From assembly GCF_964355755.1 (NCBI RefSeq), contig NC_092671.1, positions 40,120,804 through 40,184,803 on the forward strand: a DNA stretch of 64,000 bases, in the 5' to 3' direction. Positions 23,801 to 35,759 of the stretch are shown here, piece by piece; position 1 is the first letter of the stretch, and each line of letters begins with the position of its first letter. Position numbers and translations under genes: made by a program. The notes under the pieces were generated by a model that searched no databases, was not told the origin of the DNA, and saw only the letters and a list, made by a program, of their open reading frames with translations. The DNA is from Antedon mediterranea (Eukaryota; Echinodermata; Crinoidea; Comatulida; Antedonidae).

Positions 23801-26800
23801 CTAGCCCACAGCCATATCGTCTGACGTCACTGAAGCTGAGTGGAAGTCGCAAGAATGATGAGATGTGAGTCGTTTTATACATTTTGTTTTTGTTTATCAT
23901 CATTTCTTCGTGGTTAATCACAACGAAGCTCTTTTTTTGTGTAATCTACCACTTTTATTCATTCATCATAATTATTACAAATACATATTTTTCACATAAT
24001 ACTCCTTTTTCTCATTATTTCTTGGTGCATTATCCCTTGAACAACGAGGAACCACCATATACTTTCGATAACGAGACAGCGACAATAGTGAAATATGGCC
24101 TTTCATTGTTGAATTGTATACGTAATTTCAACTGTGAAAAATGATGAAAATGATTAATAATAATGAATATAAAAATAAGCTACTCAGGCATCAAGTCGCC
24201 AATAGATTCTATTAATAAAAGAGTGTATGCAAGGTATTAAAAAAAAACCTTACAGACAAATTATTCTTTCATTTGTTTTTTTTTTCGATCTAATTTGTGA
24301 TTACTCAAATAAAATAACCAATACACTGGCAAACAGTATTCAACACATTATACCCCCACTCCCTCCTTTCTATTTAAAATGATTTCTTATGTTTTCTGTT
24401 TTTTTGGGACGAGAGGAGTTGTCTCATAATGGAATCAATCTAAGTTAAATTGCCTTGCTATAATTAACTCATTTTTATTTTTTTACCTCATGCTGAGTGC
24501 TAATATATTTCAGATTTTGAATTAAAATCTAGCTTATCAATTATTACGGTAATATTTCATTTTATGACAGTAGTTGCTTTATTTCGTTATTTTTAGATTG
24601 CCACCTCCGATGCGAGTGACTTTCCCCAGGTGAGAAATTGGTTTGCGTCTCGTCAACATTCGTCACTATATTACCAACAGTGATCTGTCATCTTTCCTCT
24701 CTCGTCGTGTTTCGTAAATCTCTATTTTTACAGAACGACAGGGACGGACATTTTTCGGCGCACCGTTTCCCGATCGAGATGCTGTCCATACATTACCGCT
24801 GTGAATCACTGTATCACAATGATAATCATTATTCATAACTTGTCTTTGTCATATATAACAACATCATCATCATCGATCAATAACCATCCATATAATCATC
24901 ATCCATAATGGTCTTCGGTATCGTTATGTCAATTTAAAGTATGGTTATTGTGGATTGATGGATTGTTGTTCCACGAAAACATGACAAATAAAATCAGGCC
25001 ATTTTGCAGTTTTATTAAAGTTATTCACTTCTGTAGAAAAAAACAAGATTTTCAAAAAGGCAAATTGTGCTTTAAATTTCTTTTTCGATCCAATTTTTTA
25101 TTTACTTAAAGTAAATAACTATATTATTAAAATGGAAGACGATAGGCTATTCAACAAAATTTCACGGGACAATATTTGATAATTTTTTGTATCGTTGCAG
25201 ATCGTCAACTTGGCAGAATGAGCCATGGCCAGGACACCATGCCTACACGTCACATCGTTCCAAGTTCGAGGTTTTTCCCAGAATTGATCCTCAACAAACA
25301 GAATATGGCGGTACGCTTTCTATAAGTTTTCAAAATCATCGTAATAGTGAGGGCGCTGCTCAGATTTTATTTCTGAATAGAGCTGACTTTCGATTTTTTT
25401 AATTTTCAGGTCCTGTTTTACCACAAAGCCGAACCGAACAGGTGGGTATATGAATATCGGTAATTGATATTTATCAATAGAAAGATACTCAATATTTAAT
25501 TGACGCTTAAGGATGCATTTTGAACACCGAATCGTCAGTAACATCAAAATATTTTATCGTCGATAACTAACCAACGAAGTTATGTCTTTTCGTGCTTTCG
25601 CTTACGAAATGCACGCGGTTAGTTTTGAAACTAGTAAAACTTGTTAAGTGCTGAAAATAACTTAATGTCTTATCTTTTGCTGCATTATAATTTACAAAAA
25701 TTAGATTAGAGTCCTGATTCACCTATGATACTCTTTTTCATACCTAAAATGTCAATCGTCATTATGTGTGTATATTTATCTAGGAACTGGGACGAGCAAC
25801 CAACATCGCCCTGGGTGAGCTAACTCGTAAACGGTACCAGTCGACACAATACAGAGAGGGGTTCCAAGGTACCTCAACACCGCCTCCGACATTTAACCAA
25901 CTTCTCGACCAAACCAAAATCAGTGATGCTAACTATCCTGCGAGTACTACTGGAATCACAGAGCATCAAGAGTCGGATGAGTTAGACTCTTCCGAGGAAG
26001 AAGACGTGGATGACGAAGAGAAAGAAAACGAAAACGATTCCGGTATCGGTAGTGAGAACGGAAGTGTGACGTCACTAAACGTACCATCAGATTCAATTGG
26101 CAGTGGACATTCGGACAATTGCCCATTACATCAACCGAACCTGCGCCGCGTTACATTTTGTGACAAATCAAAAACGGTTGAAGATTCGACGATTGTTGAA
26201 AGCAGTGGTGAGAAACAACTTGAGACTGTTACAGGAATTGGACCTTGTTGGCCGCCGAGTACAAGTTACGTCATTGAAAACATCAATGGTACGCAGCTGC
26301 TAGAGCGTGATGACATTCAGACGTACCCACCCGCGTATCGTAGCTCATTAAAGCCTGAATGTACCTGCAAAAAGACGAGATTAACATCTGCAACCGGGCG
26401 ATCGACAACTCATTCGTATGGTCTTAAGTCTTCTGGCAGCGTGTTCAATCATGTTTTGACGACATCGAAAGATCAGCATAAAGACCAACTCAACCCTATC
26501 ACCCACCGTCTTATTGACTACCCTACACGGCCTAGGTCACCATTAGTCAAAAAAGATAGTAAGATTGTATCTAGCGAAGTTATGCTGAAGAAGCTTGGAG
26601 TCGCTAACAACCCATCGAAAGAAGACATTACTATTGACAAACGGCCATTTGTGATTCCTAGGAGTTACAGCAAGGCTGGTAATAAGGAGAACTTACCAGC
26701 ACTGAAGCCAACCAACTCGTCTTTAAAGGTTTTGACCAAACCAAACTGGTCATCTTTACCGTTGCCACCAGCACCTTTATCGGATTGCTTATCGGCATCA

Positions 26801-27163
26801 GGAAATCGGGTTCCTCACCGACTTGGTCTTCGCTTTAAAACGGAAGCGCACCACAGGTATAAATATATCGACTAAGAATCTGTGTTTTGTACATTTTCTC
26901 TGTCGGTGGCTTGCTTGTCCCCAACGTCACATGCATATACACACAATATTGTATTATTAAACATTTCTATTTGTAGTAGAATTCATTGACTTCCATGATC
27001 TACCACCCTGAGGTGTTTATTCGAATAAATGCGCTATTTTACGTTTTTATTTTGCAGGTTTATATCTCTCCATCCAGAGCCTGTTCCCGATCTGCGTGAC
27101 GCCCGCAACAGTGGAAGAAGGGTCATCTTCTTCAACTACCACTCGTCCGCGTTCAGAGGATAA
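20876..27163 (+). CDS. Eight-exon gene, 569 aa; tentative sperm/cilia microtubule-associated protein (SPMIP8/TEPP-like)
   Basis: Exons 20876-21009, 21239-21400, 23805-23864, 24597-24629, 25201-25310, 25410-25441, 25784-26856 and 27058-27163 all have GT-AG borders, and their phases join without a break to a TAA. The N-terminal half is compact and Cys/Trp/His-rich: HHPICTSCGTWGCDITHYGG (about residues 47-66), YTFQGKQRIRRDLP, then TWQNEPWPGHH and FEVFPRIDPQQTEYGG. The long seventh exon begins ELGRATNIALGELTRKRYQS, then has an acidic run (ESDELDSSEEEDVDDEEKEN), a Ser/Thr/Pro-rich disordered stretch and PLPPAPLSD. The C-terminus is LHPEPVPDLRDARNSGRR followed by VIFFNYHSSAFRG. No membrane segment is seen. 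From memory, the conserved N-terminal blocks and the short C-terminal block fit TEPP (SPMIP8), a sperm doublet-microtubule protein, with a large disordered insertion; this was not checked and the symbol is left blank. A MITE begins at the exon 2 donor and the exon 3 acceptor region is duplicated upstream. Confidence 0.78.
21400..21559. mobile_element. MITE of the AAGCTCTGTCTACAC family, copy 6, on a splice donor
   Basis: The left terminus TAAAGCTCTGTCTACAATAC begins at 21402, inside the GTAAAG donor of exon 2 of the 20876 gene. The right end is GTTTGATAGTGTAGCTTTAC. Inner GATATGC blocks, GACATCATCGTATCC and GGGCACATCACC are typical of the family. Confidence 0.85.
22389..22475. mobile_element. 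MITE of the AAGCTCTGTCTACAC family, copy 7 (left half only)
   Basis: Left end GAGCTCTGTCTACACTATCA and two GATATGCCCAAATATGGT blocks are present. The element breaks off at GATATGAC in a T-rich run and the right terminus is missing, so it was truncated by a later insertion or deletion. Confidence 0.75.
22476..22900. other. Intronic low-complexity DNA within the 20876 gene
   Basis: T-rich and ATATAC-rich sequence (TATATATATATAC near 22762) with the phrase CCACC(A)TTTATTCTTTCAT, loosely shared with 23945-23970. Likely decayed repeat; no exon is seen. Confidence 0.4.
23536..23824 (+). repeat. Duplicated intron-exon junction before exon 3 of the 20876 gene
   Basis: Two related stretches lie in tandem. 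Each runs from TGTCTGACA(A/C)(A/G)GGAG.CCCTGGTCCGCC through AGCCAGGCTTTATATACTAT and ATATCGTTTT to AGTTCAACT(AT)AGCCCACAGCC. The first ends at about 23665 and the second leads into the real exon 3 acceptor at 23804. The upstream copy carries an AG followed by CCCACAGCCACCATATCGTC, so a decoy exon start exists 150 bases before the used one. Confidence 0.75.
24993..25155. mobile_element. MITE of a third family (GCCATTTTG / AGTTATTCAC), copy 1
   Basis: Left part AGGCCATTTTGCAGTTTTAT with AAAGTTATTCACTT; right part AAAGTAAATAACTATATTAT with TAAAATGG, an imperfect inverted match. The same layout is seen at 33292-33497. Confidence 0.6.
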
Positions 27164-27291
27164 CGACAACGATAACGATACTTCGCATCACAGATATTAA
27201 AGATGCGCTATAAAAACCAATATCGTTTATACGTTGATGATTATAATTAAGTTGATCATAGAAATCGTGTTGGTGGCTATGTCCTGAAAAT

Positions 27292-27297
27292 AATAAA
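27292..27297 (+). terminator. Candidate poly(A) signal for the 20876 gene
   Basis: AATAAA 129 bases after the TAA, followed by TGTGGTTTTTTGTGTGTG, a GU-rich stretch that fits a downstream element. Confidence 0.65.
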
Positions 27298-27309
27298 GTG
27301 TAATACTCT

Positions 27310-28420
27310 CATTGTGGTTTTTTGTGTGTGCGCAGTATTTTGATTGAGGGTTTTAATTCGAATCTTGTGCTTTTGAGTCATACTCGGACAATTTCAACCC
27401 TTTGATATCAAAATTAAGTTTCAGGTGGGCCCCCTAATGTAACTATTGCATATAACAATGGCAATGCAATTCTGTCTTTTACTTTTTTTTCCTCATTGCA
27501 AAACATATATTATTGAAATTTATAAAAGGGCAAGACAAATGAATAAATATGTTCAATGTAATAACGGCATCTCTCGGTGCTTATTCCTCTTGTGTTCATC
27601 ATGTACAATTTTTATATATCGCCATCTATGAGTTTAACCATCCAACCAATAGACGGCGCTCTTCTAAAATGGATTGAGTTGTTTGGTGGGCAAAACAAAA
27701 AAAACCCTATACTTAGCTATGTTGGTAATAAACTTAGCTTACAATAAACTAAAACATCTCTAAAATTCTGGATTTTTGTTTGTCAGGTAAGTACTTATTT
27801 TATCAACTTATAAAATATTTATCAAATTTAAATAATAACGATATGGTTTTATTCGTTGGAATGAAGAAATTCCATTTTTTCCCGAAGCGTTTGTGTGATG
27901 ACCGTTGTACGTCTGAGCCGATTACACGGTGGTGGTATTGATATTTAAGCCTCCCTTGTGTCTTCTCTAATCTCCTGTTTTACCTTTGTGTGAAGAAAGG
28001 TGGGCAACTGGAGGAATTCCAGTGTATTTTCGTTTATTTCAGCCCATATCATAAAGCTTAATATTAAAAAAATAAATAAAATATATTATTTATTCTATAA
28101 CATTCAATTATTCATTTCCAGCCGTAAAGACTAAGTAATAAAGATAATTAATTAATTAAACAATTGTCTGTCTACTTTTAGTTGTGTTGTAGTTAGGCCT
28201 AAACAGATTGAAGGGGAAGGAGGGGGTGGGGAACAAGTTGTAAAGAGGTCCTTATCAGGATCCTTAAGTAGGCTGTAATGTCCATAATACTATGGAAATT
28301 TGGCTCGAAAAGGACTTGAGAAATTGAGATAAATAGGCATACTACAGAAATACTGTTATACCAGCTTAAATAATGAGAAAATACAGTCAAAATGCTATAA
28401 TTATGGACAAATTAAAATGT
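27310..28420. other. Intergenic, no gene seen
   Basis: AT-rich. Only short open stretches with hydrophobic or low-complexity translations; no splice pairs or domains recognised. Confidence 0.45.
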
Positions 28421-28493
28421 CACAATTAAAAGCCCTGCTTGTGGGGGTTCCCCCGACACAAAAGTTTGGTGGCCTTTTCATATCACACACCAA

Positions 28494-28515
28494 GCAGGGA
28501 GTTGCAACTCCCTGC
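28494..28515. repeat. Perfect 22-bp palindrome
   Basis: GCAGGGAGTTG is followed directly by its reverse complement CAACTCCCTGC, with ACCAAGC on both sides. No loop, so it would form a cruciform rather than a stem-loop with a free loop. Confidence 0.75.
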
Positions 28516-28542
28516 ACCAAGCAACTAAAACACTGTAAAATC

Positions 28543-28714
28543 GGTAAATTATTCTGTTTGGTGTTGCTTTATCCAGTTCTCGTGGATGAGCCTACTGTAT
28601 GCCAAAGGCCCAAGTTGCACCATTTGAAGGTAAATTATTCTGTTTGGTGTTGCTTTATCCAGTTCTCGTGGATGAGCCTACTGTATGCCAAAGGCCCAAG
28701 TTGCACCATTTGAA
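28543..28714. repeat. Two tandem copies of an 86-bp unit
   Basis: GGTAAATTATTCTGTTTGGT...CAAGTTGCACCATTTGAA occurs at 28543 and again at 28629, essentially identical, so the duplication is recent. A third partial start (GGTAAAATATTCTG) follows at 28715. Short ORFs here merely read through the duplication. Confidence 0.9.
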
Positions 28715-28999
28715 GGTAAAATATTCTGATGGTTTTACATTCTATGGGCTGACCTGGGCATGGATGTCAAACTTGCATGTTAAAGGACAACTTTACCGAG
28801 AATCATATTTTGACAACATAGTAGGAATGATTTCAGAACAATTGCAAAATTTACGTTATGTCAAAATATTGTTCTGGGTAAAGAAAGAGTTTATAATATG
28901 CTGTTTAGTATTTAGACATCAATATTACAGTTCATCTCATTGTAAATATTATCTGGTCATATACATTTTAGATTACTAAATTTATAGGCCCGGTTAAAT

Positions 29000-30280
29000 A
29001 TGATAAATTAAATGCAAAAAGAGATTTTAAAACAGCACTTGGCACCTAGCAGCAACTGTGATTAACCCTTCAAACTGACAACTTCAACAATTCAAAATGA
29101 CCTCATTCCAATCAATATCAACTAACCATATGATATTAGCTAATTATTTGAAATCATACACTTAATGCAAACTAGACTGACTGAATAGATTGACTTAACC
29201 TCACTGTACAATGTTCAGCACTACATTAGAATCATTTTAAACAGTCTTAATGTAAATGTAATGTGTCCTAGGCCTAAGCCATTTTATTTTGAAGGAACTC
29301 AGTACTCATCAATATGCAGACTCCACTCCCTTTTGTCTTTCTTTGTTATGCATAAATACACCATTTGGTTTGTTATTTCCACTCCACTGGCTTAATCTGG
29401 CATATTGTACATACACTATATGTATACAGTGTACACTACACTAACAAATAAGGGATCCAGGTACAGTACAGTAGCTAACACATCCAGAGAGGCAAGGGAA
29501 GGATTTCTCATTATTTCCCCATTTACATTCTGAGGAGTGTATTCCATATTCCATCAAACTACCTATTATTGGTATTGAAAACCATAGTAAATAAATTCAT
29601 CAATTCATATTAGTATGTACTAATCTAACTTATCACCGTTGTTGGTAAAGATTTAATATTTAATAACCTTATTAAATTAATTCATCAACTCGTATAAGTA
29701 TGTACTTATAATCCTTTTAACATTTAAATTTGATTAAGTTAATCATGAATATGAAGAATAGATGTATAATAGGCTAATTATGGCCCACTTGTAGATTACT
29801 GTCAGATCCCGGTGTTAAATAACAACCAAAAAGAAATAAGTACAGACTTGTAATCGATGATATTTACTTACTTACGTGTGCAAACATGCTTCTGTAATAA
29901 TCATACAGTTAGTCATAACTTAAATTATGATATTTGAAAATACTTCTTGTTTTACCAATTTAATATTTGTTCTGAAATATATTGTTAATATTATAATAAG
30001 TCCGAACTTATTATTAGTTAATTGATAGTTTTGATGACTGATATTAAGCAAATTTGTTTAAGTTAGGTTGTGTTGACTTAAGTTGAATAATAATGAGAAG
30101 AAAGTACTTTCATGATGACATAACCCAACTACTATAACTACTGGAAGGGACTTATTAAATTATAGTATATTATGTTAAGAACAGTAACTTAATATAGCCT
30201 AACCAATAATGATTCAGTGATGTAGCATACAGTAACAGGTTTAGGGTACATACAGTAGGTGCCACATACTGAATTGAATT
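29000..30280. other. Intergenic, no gene seen
   Basis: AT-rich sequence; nothing recognised beyond short direct repeats such as ATAGTATGTACT near 29610 and 29690. Confidence 0.45.
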
Positions 30281-30284
30281 GAAA

Positions 30285-30450
30285 TATTTATATAATATAC
30301 ACTGGGCGACCTCTTCAGTCAAAGACTGGTCTCCTAGAAGGCCCAGTTATGATCAGTGGCTGTGATGTACTAGTACACCGGGGTGACCCCCTACTCGTCT
30401 CGAAAGATGTACTAGATTCTTTAAAGTAAACATGAGCTAGATGTGTACAC
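30285..30450 (-). mobile_element. SINE body (AGTGGCTGTG / ACCGGGGT family), headless
   Basis: Shares CAGTGGCTGTG, ACTAGTACACCGGGGTGACC, CCCCCTACTCGTCTCGA and TTCTTTAAAG..ACATGAGCTAGATG with the copy at 40285-40480. On the - strand the left edge (GAATTGAATTGAA) would be the 3' tail. The tRNA-like head seen at 40396 is missing. Confidence 0.6.
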
Positions 30451-31030
30451 TGTACCTATGGTTTATAGTCCTTAATACTGTAGAATACATACAGTAGTAA
30501 TACTGTATGTACTTTGGTGAGGAAGGACACAAATCCTGTACATCACATATTACTACTGAATTTGCCAGCACTAAGCTGATTTCATAATTATTTCTTTTAC
30601 TGAGAAAATATGGTTTATTCAGAGCCAAGTTGACGTTTTCATGAAACACTAATTTCCATAATATTAACCGTTTTAAATGAAAATTGAGTGTCCTAAATTA
30701 AATTTGATTTAATATCTAGATATTACATTGGCAAGTTTCTGAGAAACTGACTTCATCATTTCTGTTTTTAAACAAAGCAAAAAGCTTTGGCAACATTGAA
30801 ACAAACATCTAAAAATTGATTCATAATTTCAAAATTAAGACAATGAAAACAATATCATGAATGATTCTTTTTTTAGGTACTGCACTGCTATACAGACAGT
30901 AATGTACTGTAGGATGCAGTATAATGACTGTTACTGTCATCAAGATAGAGCATTCTTTTTTAAAATGTCATACGCATCCAGCTTTATTGTGCTTATAAGC
31001 TAAGTCTCATTTAAAGCTTAGTAGGGAGTA

Positions 31031-31120
31031 GGAAGTTAGAACCCTGGCAAAGGTCAGGATTGAACCCTGGAACTTGGGATTAGAAGACAAGCATGTTAAA
31101 CCACCAAGCTACAGCTCCAC
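31031..31120 (-). mobile_element. tRNA-derived SINE head, Arg(TCT)-like
   Basis: On the - strand the sequence reads GAGCTGTAGCTTGGTGGTTT (A-box-like), then CTTGTCTTCTAATCCCAAG, a four-base stem (CTTG/CAAG) closing a loop with the TCT anticodon, then CCAGGGTTCAATCCTGACC (B box with partial T stem). The acceptor stem is poor, so it is a pseudo-tRNA or SINE head rather than a functional gene. Confidence 0.55.
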
Positions 31121-31517
31121 TACATTCTCCCCATTGATAGAGGAACTGTACAATGCTATAAACATTGTGTCATTTAATCACCCTATTGTTAATATTATAA
31201 TTCTAAACTGCATAATTCAGGATGTAACATATTATCCAGGAAGCTCTTGACAGTATTACACAATACATGCTAGCCAATAAAATACACCTGATTGGCCGAT
31301 ACCGGTGCTATTGGCTGCTTATTGTGCCATTACACCTGAAGTATTTTCCGGACTTCTACTAGTAATAAATTGTAATTAACAATACCATTAGCAACAATGA
31401 AGGGTATTTTTATGTTTTTACTGTCAAGTAATTTTGTCTAGTTTTGCTCGCTGTACCCGCTCTCATATACTTCTTTTTCTTAAGTGTAAAAATAGACCTA
31501 CTGCAAATTCAGAAAAT

Positions 31518-31603
31518 CCTTTATAATTACAGTACCTTGTACAGGTATCAGATTGATATATCCTTTATAATTACAGTACCTTGTACAGGTATCAGATTGA
31601 TAT
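31518..31603. repeat. Two tandem copies of a 43-bp unit
   Basis: TCCTTTATAATTACAGTACC...CAGATTGATATA occurs at 31518 and 31561 with no differences seen; it abuts the MITE that follows. Confidence 0.9.
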
Positions 31604-31785
31604 ATCTGTATTTTTGATTAATTTTTGTTTAAAACTTTATGTGAGAATAAAATGTGATGTGCCGATATATGGACATGATGTCATATCACTACCATATTTG
31701 GGCATATCTCTTACTACCGTACCATATTTGGGTACATCACACTTTTTTTGTCAAACTAGTTTGATAGTGTAGACAGAGCTTTATG
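31604..31785. mobile_element. MITE of the AAGCTCTGTCTACAC family, copy 8
   Basis: Right end TTTGATAGTGTAGACAGAGC and inner GGACATGATGTCATATCACT with CATATTTGGGC are typical. The left terminus is diverged or lost; the recognisable part starts at AAACTTTATGTGAGA (31631). Confidence 0.75.
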
Positions 31786-33291
31786 TCTATAATCTGTAGA
31801 TTTGAAAAGTGCTGTATTTTCTCAAAAAATCATGTTTAAATGTTTAAACTAACTCATGTCCTTTGCACTCTTCTTACATACTTACTGCCGGGGGTAAGTT
31901 TTACCCAAAACTAACTTGAGCGGTTTTTTTGTCAGGAAGTAAATATAAGAATTGCATTAAAGGGACGAAAAATAAAACGACATTAATTAGTTTTCAAATT
32001 AACTTCCTATACAGTGCTGCAATTGATTACATCATTAAATATTAATAGTTTGATCTTGGCAGTTAAATATTGCATATCATTTTCAAACCCAACTGTAAAC
32101 AGTTTTTTATACACAGCTAAAATGTTTTATCTTTTATTCATAAGTGAATTTTTACTAGACTGAAGTTTTCTTGTCTCTGGTTTTGGAACATTTTTAGTTT
32201 CCGTTTATCATTCACTAATCATTTTAACAATTAAAAAAAAAATTACATTAAAACATATCACTATCACTATTGAAATTAAATAGTATTATTATTTTCATTC
32301 ATCATACACATTCATAAACATGCATACATAAACATAGTACAAAGATGTATAAAAATATAAAAACTAAATATATTCAAATATCAAGAAGCTCTTCTACTAG
32401 AAAATGTCACACCTAGTAATTTGATAAAAACTTGTGAACCCAATTGATTCCAGTCAAACGCACACCAAATCATTCATAAACTACGATTCAATGTTTGTGT
32501 TCTTTTGAGCGTTTAGTTATCTTGTCTGTCAAAGCATTAATGCGTATGAAGGGTTGCATCATTTACACTTGACTGCTGCGGTCCAGAAGTGTCTAATAAT
32601 TTGGAAAACGTTGTCATGTTAAATGGTGTGCTTAAGTACAAGCCTCAAAATCATAGATCTACCAATAGATTGTTTGTTTAATAAAGCTTGTCTATTTGTT
32701 GGTCTTCTCCCCTCATTATCTTTTTTTATTTAGTGTTAAACTTGAACTATTATTTTGTAAACCAATTTTTGAATTATTTTGTTAAAGTAATCTGAGGTCT
32801 ATACTTTACAAACCTGCTGGTTTCTTAAGAACCCATTTCATCATTTTCTTACTTCATTGTACATACTGTTATTTTATTTGTGATTTGATGAATAAATGTA
32901 TAATTTGTATTTGTAATAGAGGTAAATTATTATTGGATACTTGAGCATAAAGAAATAAGTACAGTACCTACAGTACATGGTAGTTCAGAAGGACAATTTA
33001 CACTACTACAGTAGGCCTACTCTGAGGCCTACAGAAACACATGTACAAACAGCATTAACACCATAATAAGGAACCCATGGAGTTAAAATATGACCCATTT
33101 GGGATCTTTTTCTCTACCAGGGGGGTAATCACCATGGTAACCAGCTAAAACATGACGTCCCAAAGGAGACAAAATAAATAACTTTGAAATAACAGACTCT
33201 ACATTCATGATCATTATTTTTTTTTAATTTCAAAATAAAACATTAAAGATGTATTGTCTCCAAAAAACATGAAAAATGGAGACTAATAAAA

Positions 33292-33497
33292 TCGGACTTT
33301 AAATAGGCCATTTTGTAGTTTTAATAAAGTTATTCACTAATGTAAAAAAACAATTATTTTACTTTATAAAAAGACAAAAGAAACGTTTAATTTTAACCAA
33401 AAACCATTATCTGACATACTGTACAAAGTATTTTTTCCTTTAAAATGGTCAAAGTGAATAACTGCAGTATTATGTAATATTAAAATGGCATATTAAA
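33292..33497. mobile_element. MITE of a third family (GCCATTTTG / AGTTATTCAC), copy 2
   Basis: Left end AATAGGCCATTTTGTAGTTT then AAAGTTATTCACTA. The right end, AAAGTGAATAACTGCAGTAT then AAAATGGCATATT, is its inverted counterpart with a few mismatches. Confidence 0.65.
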
Positions 33498-33557
33498 AAT
33501 GTGAATTGAAAAAAAAAAATTTGTTTTAATAAAACAAAACACTGGTACAGACATACT

Positions 33558-33623
33558 GTTAGCCTAGTAACATTGTAATGTTAGCCTAGTAACATTGTAA
33601 TGTTAGCCTACTAACATTGTAAT
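33558..33623. repeat. Three tandem copies of a 22-bp unit
   Basis: GTTAGCCTAGTAACATTGTA plus AT at 33558, 33580 and 33602 (third copy with one change, CTACT for CTAGT). It directly precedes the 67-bp satellite. Confidence 0.92.
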
Positions 33624-33644
33624 TTAACATGTATTTTATTCATT

Positions 33645-34538
33645 CAATAAGTAATGTTATCAGACACATTCACTTACTGTATCTTTACATTCATTCTATT
33701 CACATACAGATTAGTAAGTAATGTTATCAGACACATTCACTTACTGTATCTTTACATTCATTCTATTCACATACAGATTAGTAAGTAATGTTATCAGACA
33801 CATTCACTTACTGTATCTTCACATTCATTCTATTCACATACAGATTAGTAAGTAATGTTATCAGACACATTCACTTACTGTATCTTTACATTCATTCTAT
33901 TCACATACAGATTAGTAAGTAATGTTATCAGACACATTCACTTACTGTATCTTTACATTCATTCTATTCACATACAGATTAGTAAGTAATGTTATCAGAC
34001 ACATTCATTTACTGTATCTTTACATTCATTCTAGTTACATACAGATTAGTAAGTAATGTTATCAGACACATTCACTTACTGTATCTTTACATTCATTCTA
34101 TTCACATACAGATTAGTAAGTAATGTTATCAGACACATTCACTTACTGTATCTTTACATTCATTCTATTCACATACAGATTAGTAAGTAATGTTATCAGA
34201 CACATTCACTTACTGTATCTTTACATTCATTCTATTCACATACAGATTAGTAAGTAATGTTATCAGACACATTCACTTACTGTATCTTTACATTCATTCT
34301 ATTCACATACAGATTAGTAAGTAATGTTATCAGACACATTCACTTACTGTATCTTTACATTCATTCTATTCACATACAGATTAGTAAGTAATGTTATCAG
34401 ACACATTCATTTACTGTATCTTTACATTCATTCTAGTTACATACAGATTAGTAAGTAATGTTATCAGACACATTCACTTACTGTATCTTTACATTCATTC
34501 TATTCACATATAGATTAGTAAGTAATGTTATCAGACAC
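33645..34538. repeat. 67-bp satellite, about 13 units, six-unit higher-order period
   Basis: Unit ACAGATTAGTAAGTAATGTT-ATCAGACACATTCACTTACT-GTATCTTTACATTCATTCTA-TTCACAT. Most units are identical. Two units carry the same pair of changes (CATTTACTG for CACTTACTG, CTAGTTACAT for CTATTCACAT) at 34001 and 34403, exactly 402 bp or six units apart, so a six-unit block was duplicated. The first and last units are partial. Confidence 0.97.
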
Positions 34539-35759
34539 TCTCAGATATTAATCTATCATGATATCACATGATGTCACAGGTTTTCGGTGAGATTTATCAC
34601 ATCATACAGTATGTTTTCAGTATGAGTTATCAATATGCAGTTATCCAGTATATAATTAATGATATATTGTATTATGTATGACAAATTTCTCAAAGATTAT
34701 GTTTTCTTAAACACATGTTTAACGCTCTATAATTCAAAATCTCAGAAATAAAATAGAAATATTTTTACTGAAATCTTAACAAGATCCAATGCCAATTTTT
34801 GTATCTACAGACTACAGTATTAGAAATATTGTACAATATGTTGTATTCAATCTTTTAAATGATAAAATATTAATATTAAACTGATAACTGAGGGACTTGT
34901 TAGGCTTAACTTCTAATCTGTCCAACTACGACCATGTTCAGTCTATTTTTTGCCTGCTTACCTGGATAAACCGACAATATAGCCCTCTCTCTCCGAAGAG
35001 AGGAGACAATTACAAAAAGAGAAAATTTAAGCACTCCTATAGGATTTGTATAGTATTGCACACATTTTAAATAATGAAATTATTATGATTATTTTTGCTT
35101 TGTTTTTTTCAGAATAAATGAAGAATGATATAATGTTACTTAACCAACACTGACTTGAGAATTCTTAAAACGTAAGTAGTTATTTTAAAGAATTTTTTAA
35201 TTATTTAACAACATGCACTGTTGTATGTACATTACACAATGTACACTTTCCCTGAATATGTAGTTATGCAATGAGTGAACCTGGTCAAATATTTACTAAG
35301 TCCCTGCATATTTAGCTTAGTATTGATTAGCAGTGAATGAGTTGGAACTTAACGTTTCCTATTGGACCGTTTCACCTGTAAGTACGCTTATTATTGTCAT
35401 GATTAATTGTGTTTTTTTTATGTGAATCAATATGCAAATTTCAGAAAATAAAATATAGTTCAAATTGAACACTGATATATTATGTGTATTTATAGAAATT
35501 AAATTATGTAACTGAAATATGTATAATGTACAGTACTACTACTAGTAATAGATTACTGTAGATGATGGATATTAGCACTTACTGTAGTGAGAAGAAAAGG
35601 TTGAATTCAAGTCAAAAACCTACAGAATGATGACTGTCCCAACACTGCAATAAGAAGGCATTTATATTGCCCGATTATTACAACTTTAAACTCTTTCTTT
35701 TTTTATCTGTACATAATATTTATATTTATATATTTTTTAGATTCAATTTTAACGATTGT

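Noticed and set aside
26097-26303. Second ORF overlapping exon 7 of the 20876 gene
   Set aside because: Shadow frame of the coding exon.
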